From assembly GCA_040224245.1 (NCBI GenBank), contig JBEGIR010000087.1, positions 28,546 through 92,545 on the forward strand: a DNA stretch of 64,000 bases. The letters are read 5' to 3'. Position 1 is the first letter of the stretch. Each line of letters opens with the position of its first letter. The position numbers and the translations under genes were made by a program. The notes under the pieces were generated by a model, which had not been told where the DNA came from, searched no databases, and saw only the letters and a list, made by a program, of their open reading frames with translations. Below, one piece after another: positions 1 to 6,117 of this stretch. Source of the stretch: Puniceicoccaceae bacterium. GTDB lineage: Bacteria; Verrucomicrobiota; Verrucomicrobiia; Opitutales; JAFGAQ01.

Positions 1-554
1 GCATAGCGCACATACCAGTCCTGCGTGCTGCGCAGCTCATCAAGATCCCACCCTCCCGCAGGTTTTCCATCCGCAGTTCGACCTTCCAGTGTGTACCAAA
101 AGACCTGCCCCAGTGCAGTTGCGTCAGGTCCGAGTTGCGGGGATACGCCTTCGGGCAGCGTGCCCGCTGGCAGGCTGTTCAGTTTTTCAAGAATGCGACT
201 TCGGGTCCAGTAGAACTCCGCACCCTCCTTGAAGATGATGTAGATCGACACAAACCCAAACATGGAATAACTCCGGATGGTCTTGACCTCCGGCAATCCC
301 AGAAGCGCACTGGTGAGCGGATAGGTGATCTGATCCTCAATGTCCTGCGGTGAGCGGCCAGCCCACTCCGTAAACACAATCTGTTGGTTCTCACCAATAT
401 CGGGAATCGCATCCACGGGCACCGGATCCCTTGGGAAGATGTCGCTCTCCCAGTCAAAGGGTGCAACCGCAACACCCCAGATCACCCATACCAGGATGAA
501 AAGAACCACAACGAGTTTCTGCTCCAGGCAGAATCGAATGAGTCTGTTGATCAT
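1..554 (-). CDS. Heavy-metal efflux RND permease, CusA/CzcA-like (5' part, runs off left edge)
   Basis: This is the inner-membrane proton-driven pump of a tripartite metal-efflux system. Only the first 184 codons are in the window and the frame stays open to base 1. The protein starts MINRLIRFCLEQKLVVVLF, with a first membrane helix at about residues 12-31. It then has the periplasmic porter-domain signature SPQDIEDQITYPL (68-80), which is characteristic of heavy-metal RND pumps, followed by a conserved TIRSYSMFGF-type stretch. Its ATG overlaps the stop of the preceding Grx-MauE gene (ATGA), so translation is probably coupled. The neighbouring adaptor and TolC genes support the call. Copper/silver is the most likely substrate class given the adaptor's metal-binding modules, but that is inference. 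Confidence 0.93.
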   Translation of the reverse strand, partial: MINRLIRFCLEQKLVVVLFILVWVIWGVAVAPFDWESDIFPRDPVPVDAIPDIGENQQIVFTEWAGRSPQDIEDQITYPLTSALLGLPEVKTIRSYSMFGFVSIYIIFKEGAEFYWTRSRILEKLNSLPAGTLPEGVSPQLGPDATALGQVFWYTLEGRTADGKPAGGWDLDELRSTQDWYVRY

Positions 555-1288
555 TTCAAAAGCATCCAGATGGCCATCGCCATCATCATCAGGTTTTCAG
601 TGAGGGAAATAAATCCTAGTGGAACGTCACTGCCCCCTCCGACACAGGCACATTTCAAGTCACGTTTTTCGATGTACACCGCTTTGACGATGGAGATCGC
701 TCCGACGCCGGTCGCCACGAGCACAATCGGCGCAATGATCGATGTCAGCACTCCCGCGATCATGAATACCCCACCAAGGGTTTCGATGAGCGCATAGAGA
801 ACCGCATACGGCACATAGCGCTGGGCCAGTAGGTCATACTGGATGAATCCGTTGGTGTACGATTGCAGGTCCCGAAGCTTTTGAATACCAAGAACACACA
901 TCGAAAACGCGATGAACCACTCGACGAAGCGAATCAGATCAAACCCGCCCAGACTGGCCCAACTTGCAGAGAGTGCCATTGCGAAGGTAACCGCGAAGAT
1001 GGCAATCACAGGCTGGTAGGTTTCACCTTCACGCGGGTCGGGGCCGAGTCCCAAATACTCGCGCAGGGCATCATAACCGCCAATGTGCTTTTCTCCGATC
1101 CAAATCTGGGGAGTCTCATCGACCTTGTGCTTTTCCTTGAATTGCCGGTCTTCGTCGCGGGTGCGAAGTGCTCGATCCTCGACGGAATAACCGTGGCGTT
1201 TCAACAAATCGACTCCTTTGATCCCCCATGGACAAAGGTGGTCGGAGGTCATCATGCGATAAATAACTGCTTTTTCTTTCATGGTCAT
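551..1288 (-). CDS. Glutaredoxin-MauE/DoxX-like redox membrane protein fusion
   Basis: A 245-residue two-part protein. Residues 1-85 form a glutaredoxin/thioredoxin-like domain with an HLCPWG motif (Cys19) and the usual cis-proline TP pair (59-60). The second active-site cysteine of a classical CxxC is absent. Residues 93-245 hold four to five hydrophobic helices of the MauE/DoxX-like type, with a Cys-Ala-Cys pair at 213-215 before the last helix. MauE-type proteins are linked to disulfide or electron transfer at the membrane. Here the gene sits between the RND adaptor (31-bp gap) and the pump (4-bp overlap), which suggests a role in redox handling of the metal or of cysteines in the efflux machinery. 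A second ATG two codons in (1282) is an alternative start. The exact biochemical role is unknown. Confidence 0.85.
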   Translation of the reverse strand: MTMKEKAVIYRMMTSDHLCPWGIKGVDLLKRHGYSVEDRALRTRDEDRQFKEKHKVDETPQIWIGEKHIGGYDALREYLGLGPDPREGETYQPVIAIFAVTFAMALSASWASLGGFDLIRFVEWFIAFSMCVLGIQKLRDLQSYTNGFIQYDLLAQRYVPYAVLYALIETLGGVFMIAGVLTSIIAPIVLVATGVGAISIVKAVYIEKRDLKCACVGGGSDVPLGFISLTENLMMMAMAIWMLLK

Positions 1289-1319
1289 AGGTCTGCGTTC
1301 TATTCCTGCTTACAGTGTT

Positions 1320-3236
1320 TCAGGATCCGTGCTCTGCGTGGGATGCAGGATGTTGCGGGATGGTTTCAATCACCTCACCACACCTCAGCATCATGGCACC
1401 AAAATAAGGGTTTTGAAGGGGTTCTTCAGCCTGTAGCCAGTCGGCACCCCGATCCCCATAAACCATGGGGCAATGCATCACCAACCATTCCCCCTCAAAA
1501 GCTTTTGGATTTTCCCTGACGGCAGCAATCATCGCGTTTGATAGCCGCTCAAAGTGGGGTTTGCGGAATCGATCCAAACTGTCGGCAGCCAGCATTTCGT
1601 GCAGCAGCATCGGAAGTGCTCCATCATGACCAGTAAGCTTCATCATGGCTTCAGCCTGGTTTTGAGCGCTCTGCAACTCATCTGCAGCCAGTGCCGACTG
1701 CATGGCCAGATAGGCTTCGATCAGCTGCGGTGCCAACTCGCCTGCAATCTCCACCTCAGGCATGTCCGTCTTCGATGGTTCCGCTTCAAGGTGCCTGTCT
1801 CCGGCATCGCTGTGTGAATGACCCGGTGCAGAGTCGCCGCCAGCCGGATTCATCATGCTGGGCTTGGCCTGGATTTGCAGCGCGCTGTCAATTTTGAACG
1901 CACCCTTGGTGACGACACGATCACCCACCTGCAGTCCGCTCGCCACTAGAAAGACTTCCCCTGCTCGCGGACCCAAAACAATCTCCCGCCCCTCATAGGT
2001 AGGTCGATCCGCATCGGGCTTTTCCACATATACCACCGCCCGCCTGCCTGTGCGCAAGACCGCTGAGGCAGGAACCAGCAAGGGGGCTTCAGGCCTCTTT
2101 TCATCGACAAAACCGAGAGTCTCTGCAGGAACCAGATCCATACCGCAAACATCGCATTGCCCCGGTTCATCCTTCACGATCTCCGGGTGCATCGGGCTGA
2201 TCCATTTTCCGGCAAACTCCGGAGCATACACCTCACCCTCACCGGCCAGTCGCACGGCAACGCTTGCACGGATCAACATGCCCGGCTTCAGTTTCCCCTC
2301 TGCATTTGGTACGTTCACCCGTATGGGCACGGTGCGGGTGCGACGATCCACTTCGGGTTCAATAAAGGCAATGCTGCCATGAAACGTATCACCCGGAAAC
2401 GACTCCACGCTGAAATCCACGTTCTGTCCATAGCGCAGCCAAGGCAGGTCCGATTCAAAGGCATCCAACTGCGCCCACAGGGTCGAGAGGTCGACAATGC
2501 GGAACAACGGCTGCCCGAGCGTCACATAGTCACCCTCTTTCACCTGCTGCTCTACCACAACGCCCCCAATGGGTGCCTTGAGCACAAAATGATCCGACGC
2601 TTCTCCGCGCTCAAGAATCTCCTCGATTTGCCCCGGTAACAAATCCCACAGGCGCAACTTCTCCCTGGCAGAGCGCGTAATGGAACTATCGGGATCTGCG
2701 CGATGGGCGACCAGCAGTTCGCGTTGGGCAGCAAGCAGATCGGGGCTGTAAACCTTGGCCAGATGCTCCCCTGCCTTGACTCGCATGCCCGTAAAATTGA
2801 CGTAGAGTTCCTCGATCCGGGCCGGGAAACGGGCAGAAAGGGATTGTTCGCGGGTTTGATCATACTCCAGTTTCCCGACCAGTTGCGTTTCGACCTCAGG
2901 AAAATCCTGTACAATCGCAGTGGTCTGGATCTCAGCCAGAGCGCGGGATGCCTCACTCATTCGCAGGACGCGAGGTTCGTCGTGCGAATCCCCATCCTGC
3001 TCCAATGGAATCAGATCCATGCCACATATCGGGCAATCCCCCGGCTCCGGTTGCTGAATTTGGGGGTGCATGGAACAGGTCCAGATGCTCGGTTCATCAC
3101 CGAGACTGGCAGAGTGGGTCGTCTGCGCTTCGGATTGATTCGAATGGCCCGAAAAGACAAATTTGCCGATGGCCAGACCCAGAACAAGCGTCATGAGCGC
3201 AGGCAGGGTGGTGAGCAGAATGATTTTTTTATTCAT
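1320..3236 (-). CDS. RND efflux periplasmic adaptor, CusB-like, with two heavy-metal-binding modules and a C-terminal DUF3347-like domain
   Basis: This membrane-fusion protein links the RND pump to the outer-membrane channel. After an N-terminal membrane anchor (about residues 5-25) comes a heavy-metal-binding module with WTCSMHPQI and CPICGMDLIP (about 52-77). The adaptor core (barrel-sandwich and beta-barrel) follows, and then a second module, WISPMHPEI with CDVCGMDLVP (about 344-370), within the core. From about residue 492 the C-terminus resembles DUF3347, including an HCPMVYGDRGADW stretch. The reading frame is open up to 3365, but I chose the ATG at 3236. It overlaps the stop of the upstream TolC gene by 8 bases, and the residues after it look like a signal/anchor. 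The mature protein is 638 residues, long for the family because of the added modules. Confidence 0.93.
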   Translation of the reverse strand: MNKKIILLTTLPALMTLVLGLAIGKFVFSGHSNQSEAQTTHSASLGDEPSIWTCSMHPQIQQPEPGDCPICGMDLIPLEQDGDSHDEPRVLRMSEASRALAEIQTTAIVQDFPEVETQLVGKLEYDQTREQSLSARFPARIEELYVNFTGMRVKAGEHLAKVYSPDLLAAQRELLVAHRADPDSSITRSAREKLRLWDLLPGQIEEILERGEASDHFVLKAPIGGVVVEQQVKEGDYVTLGQPLFRIVDLSTLWAQLDAFESDLPWLRYGQNVDFSVESFPGDTFHGSIAFIEPEVDRRTRTVPIRVNVPNAEGKLKPGMLIRASVAVRLAGEGEVYAPEFAGKWISPMHPEIVKDEPGQCDVCGMDLVPAETLGFVDEKRPEAPLLVPASAVLRTGRRAVVYVEKPDADRPTYEGREIVLGPRAGEVFLVASGLQVGDRVVTKGAFKIDSALQIQAKPSMMNPAGGDSAPGHSHSDAGDRHLEAEPSKTDMPEVEIAGELAPQLIEAYLAMQSALAADELQSAQNQAEAMMKLTGHDGALPMLLHEMLAADSLDRFRKPHFERLSNAMIAAVRENPKAFEGEWLVMHCPMVYGDRGADWLQAEEPLQNPYFGAMMLRCGEVIETIPQHPASHAEHGS

Positions 3237-4545
3237 GTTGATGCGTTGCGTCAAAAGTTCCAAGGATGGGTTCGTTCGCCAGGGTTTGAAGCATGACGCG
3301 ATGTTGCCAGACATCCGCAGCCGCTCTCCAGTAGTACAGCTGGAATTCCAGAAGGGAGCGTTCACTGTCGATCACTTCAAGGATGCCCATGATTCCACCC
3401 TCGTAAGCGGCCCTGCTGTTCTCAGCGGCCTGCTCGGCAAGACCCAACAACTCGTCTCCATACAGGATGAGCTGGCGCTGGGCATTCTCCAGTTTGGCCA
3501 GAGTCGTGTTCAGCAGGGTGATGAGCGCATTCTCCTGCTGGATTCGTTCATTTTCACTGGAACGCTGAACCGCAAGGGCTTCAGCCTCGGCGGCATTGTT
3601 CTTCTCGGTCCAGATTGGCAGGTTGAGGGATAGCGAGACTCCCCAGGCATCCTTACCCGCAGATGCCGGAACTGGACTGACCGAAGGATCTCCAATCCTG
3701 GCGTAATTCAATCCTACAGAAACGTCGGGGTATCGCTCCAGTCGTGCGCGCTCCCGACGGGCGTCTGCACTTTGGATTCGAAGCTCCATTGCTTTCAGCC
3801 GAGGGTGATTGGCACGCACCGCTGCCTGCAGGTCATCGCGATTCACCTGCAACGGGGAAGGTGCCTGCCACTCTGGCCAGGATATCAGGGATCTCATCTC
3901 CAGGGTCAACAGCTCAGCAAGTTGTGCAGACCGGGTGATGCGCTCCTGCCTGAGGGATTGCAGGCGATCCTCCATTTTTCCGATTTCGACCTTGAGGCGT
4001 AAGAGTTCGTTGATGGCAGCACCACCCTGAACCTTCGCTTCCACAACCGGTTCAAGTTTCATCAGCAGGTCGCGATTCTCACGCGTCAAGTCGATGGCTT
4101 TCCCGAGGTAGGCATATTCATAAAACGCCTGGGATACGCGTTGAACGAGCAACAATTGCTGATCCTGATACAAATGGTGCAAGGCCTGCGCATCGGCAAA
4201 TGCAGCACTGCGCTGGTATTCCCGTTTCCCAAACCATGGCAATCGCTGACTGAGCATGAACGTGCTCTCTTGCGGGCCATTTCGGGTCTGGATGGACTCC
4301 ACAAAGTGGGTCACCTGCAAGGTGGGGTCTGGCAATGCGGACGCTTGTGGGATGCGTTGTGCTGAAGCGCGATAACGCTGCTCAACAGCGTGGAGTTGTG
4401 GGTTCGTCGAAAGGGCCTGCTCGAGGTAGTCGACCAGGGATCGATTTGTCGATTCCCAATCGCTTTCTGCAAAACTGACGTTGACGGTACTCACGCCCCC
4501 GCTCAGGAGTACCAGGCAACACAAACGCATGATCGTTGAGGTCAT
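3229..4545 (-). CDS. TolC-family outer-membrane efflux protein, CusC/CzcC-like
   Basis: This is the outer-membrane channel of the metal-efflux complex. The 438-residue protein has a signal peptide (about 1-27, ending near SFAES), then two TolC repeats rich in long coiled-coil helices. An LSQRLPWFGKREY motif, typical of the metal-efflux subgroup, is in the first repeat. The frame is open upstream to 4602. The ATG at 4545 is preferred because AAGGGA lies just before it and the signal peptide starts cleanly there. It is the first structural gene after the sigma-factor gene, with a 108-bp gap carrying a candidate ECF promoter. Its stop overlaps the start of the adaptor gene. Confidence 0.92.
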   Translation of the reverse strand: MTSTIMRLCCLVLLSGGVSTVNVSFAESDWESTNRSLVDYLEQALSTNPQLHAVEQRYRASAQRIPQASALPDPTLQVTHFVESIQTRNGPQESTFMLSQRLPWFGKREYQRSAAFADAQALHHLYQDQQLLLVQRVSQAFYEYAYLGKAIDLTRENRDLLMKLEPVVEAKVQGGAAINELLRLKVEIGKMEDRLQSLRQERITRSAQLAELLTLEMRSLISWPEWQAPSPLQVNRDDLQAAVRANHPRLKAMELRIQSADARRERARLERYPDVSVGLNYARIGDPSVSPVPASAGKDAWGVSLSLNLPIWTEKNNAAEAEALAVQRSSENERIQQENALITLLNTTLAKLENAQRQLILYGDELLGLAEQAAENSRAAYEGGIMGILEVIDSERSLLEFQLYYWRAAADVWQHRVMLQTLANEPILGTFDATHQHE

Positions 4546-4554
4546 AATCCCTTC

Positions 4555-4585
4555 AACGCGGATTTTTGGAAAAACCCTCAAAAAA
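4555..4585 (-). promoter_or_regulatory. Candidate ECF-sigma promoter in front of the efflux structural genes
   Basis: On the minus strand, TTTTTTGAGGGTTT (4585-4572) is followed after 12 nt by GCGTT (4559-4555) and after 9 more nt by the ATG at 4545. The same 14-mer, the same GCGTT and the same 9-nt distance to the ATG occur upstream of the first regulator gene. Two promoters served by one ECF factor are expected in cnr-like systems. If the transcript starts about 6-8 nt after GCGTT, it would be nearly leaderless. This is pattern inference with no start-site data. Confidence 0.5.
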
Positions 4586-4653
4586 GAAAAATCGTATCGC
4601 AAACAGCCTAGCTCATCGCACTTGCGGTGCGCGTTCCCTTCCCTCTCAGCATG

Positions 4654-5241
4654 TCAATGGAACAAAGACGATAGTTCCTTTTTCAAGTGCATTCGGGCGC
4701 GATAGATGCGGGTCTCGATGGTCTTGCGGCTTGTCCTCAACACCTCAGCACATTCATCATGCGAATGCCCCTCCAGAACACAAAAGACAAAGGGAAAGCG
4801 CAATTTTTCCGGAAGGGTGGTCACCTTTTGATGGAACAACCCCAGCATCTCACGGTTCTCTGTCGACTCCGAGGGTTGCGGCAACTGCGATTCGATGACA
4901 TCGATGAGCGCTGCCGTATCCTCCTGCTTCGAATCACCGGAGTGCAGCGGCACCCATACGCGGTGTTTTCGATTGCGACGCAGGGAGTCCATAGCAAGGT
5001 TGCGCGTGATGGAAAACATCCAGGTCTTCACCGCTGCCCGTGGAGTAAAACGTACCGCGTTCTGATAGACACGCAAGAAGGTCTGCTCGGTAACTTCCGC
5101 AGCATCCGACTCGTGGTGCAGATAGCGGTAAGCAAATCGGAACACCGCATTTTTGTGGCGCTTCATCAAGCTGGACAATGCCGCAACATCGCCCGATGCC
5201 ATTCGTCGGAGCAGCACTTCATCTGAATCTCCATCCTCCAT
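4654..5241 (-). CDS. ECF-type RNA polymerase sigma-70 factor, CnrH-like
   Basis: A 195-residue group-4 sigma factor. Region 2 spans about residues 20-95 and includes EQTFLRVYQNA and the KTWMFSITRNLAMDSLRR promoter-melting helix. A linker follows, then region 4 (about 135-190) with the helix-turn-helix around HDECAEVLRTSRKTIETR. The gene starts 7 bp after the periplasmic sensor gene. In the cnr, ncc and related systems the same trio controls the efflux operon downstream, so autoregulation plus activation of the TolC-adaptor-pump genes is the likely job. The inducing metal cannot be told from sequence. Confidence 0.92.
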   Translation of the reverse strand: MEDGDSDEVLLRRMASGDVAALSSLMKRHKNAVFRFAYRYLHHESDAAEVTEQTFLRVYQNAVRFTPRAAVKTWMFSITRNLAMDSLRRNRKHRVWVPLHSGDSKQEDTAALIDVIESQLPQPSESTENREMLGLFHQKVTTLPEKLRFPFVFCVLEGHSHDECAEVLRTSRKTIETRIYRARMHLKKELSSLFH

Positions 5242-5248
5242 TCAACCC

Positions 5249-5707
5249 TCATTGAGGCGTGCTCAATGCCTCGCTCGCGATGTCTCTCAGTTTTTCCTGT
5301 TTGTCCGCAGGCAACACCTGAAGCATATCGTAATAATGGCGAATCGACAGCTCCTGCAACGCCCCATGCACCACATGCAACTCATGGATCGCCTGGCGTG
5401 TGTCATCCGTGAAACTCTCCGATTGCACAAGGTGTTGGCGCAACTGCTCGATGCGATTCTGAAAATCCCGCTGCAACTGCGCCCTTTGCTCCCGGTAAGT
5501 CGGTTCGAGTGCATTGACCCTTGTCGCCTGCTCTGGAGTCAATTCGAGTGTTTCCTGCAACCACTGGTGCCCATCTGCCTCATCATGCCGATCCCAATTG
5601 CGCTCTTTCAACAATACCTTGGTCGTGAAAATCGAAATGACCGCACTGAGCACCATCAACCCAATGACCATGAGCAACTGCGGGGGGAAAGGGCGGGAAT
5701 TACTCAT
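5249..5707 (-). CDS. Membrane-anchored periplasmic heavy-metal sensor, CnrX/Spy-like (metal_resist family)
   Basis: A 152-residue protein with one N-terminal membrane helix (about 10-31) and a helical periplasmic domain. The domain starts with a His/Asp/Glu-rich stretch, DRHDEADGHQW, followed by ELTPEQATRVNAL, an LTxxQ-like motif common to the CpxP/Spy/CnrX fold. Length and topology match CnrX (about 148 residues), which binds metal in the periplasm and signals through the anti-sigma protein. The start overlaps the stop of the preceding gene by 8 bases, and the sigma-factor gene follows after 7 bp. This tight packing supports a joint sensing complex. Confidence 0.8.
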   Translation of the reverse strand: MSNSRPFPPQLLMVIGLMVLSAVISIFTTKVLLKERNWDRHDEADGHQWLQETLELTPEQATRVNALEPTYREQRAQLQRDFQNRIEQLRQHLVQSESFTDDTRQAIHELHVVHGALQELSIRHYYDMLQVLPADKQEKLRDIASEALSTPQ

Positions 5708-6038
5708 GACTCCTGGGGGTTGGGATCAATAGATCTGTTGCCTGAAAGACGTCAAACCCGAGTGCCAGGGATGCAATCTCACGAGTAGCTGTCGCATCAT
5801 CGAGGTAACGGGACGAGAGAACCGTCACCCCGGAACTTACCGCAACCGTCAGCACCACCATGGCAATGGCCAGACCCGGTTGCGCAAAGGCGAAACGGAT
5901 CTGCTGCCACAGAGAAACCCTTCCCTCCCGGTCTTGCAGCACGTTTTGCATGACACGCGCTTCCAATGACTCGGGACAATCTGGCAAGGCTTCTGTCTTC
6001 GCACATTGGATGAGGGCATCAAACTGGAGATCATTCAT
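5700..6038 (-). CDS. Small single-helix membrane protein, probable anti-sigma factor (CnrY-like position)
   Basis: This 112-residue protein has a short cytoplasmic N-terminal part with three cysteines or near-cysteine positions (QCAKTEALPDCPES) and a single membrane helix at about 55-75. A short periplasmic tail follows. No family signature is strong enough to name it from sequence alone. Its size, topology and place as first gene of a sensor-sigma trio match anti-sigma factor CnrY, which holds the sigma factor at the membrane until the sensor binds metal. A candidate ECF promoter lies directly upstream. The role is inferred mainly from context. Confidence 0.65.
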   Translation of the reverse strand: MNDLQFDALIQCAKTEALPDCPESLEARVMQNVLQDREGRVSLWQQIRFAFAQPGLAIAMVVLTVAVSSGVTVLSSRYLDDATATREIASLALGFDVFQATDLLIPTPRSHE

Positions 6039-6047
6039 AGTGGATAT

Positions 6048-6079
6048 AACGCAAAATAGAGTGGCAAACCCTCAAAAAA
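6048..6079 (-). promoter_or_regulatory. Candidate ECF-sigma promoter in front of the regulatory trio
   Basis: On the minus strand, TTTTTTGAGGGTTT (6079-6066) is followed after 13 nt by GCGTT (6052-6048) and after 9 nt by the ATG at 6038. It duplicates the arrangement upstream of the TolC gene (4555-4585), including a 14-nt identity, which is unlikely by chance at both functional positions. It probably drives autoregulated expression of the sensor, anti-sigma and sigma genes. Confidence 0.5.
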
Positions 6080-6117
6080 AAGCAACACAGCAACTGGCCG
6101 ATCCCATTCCCCCGAGA

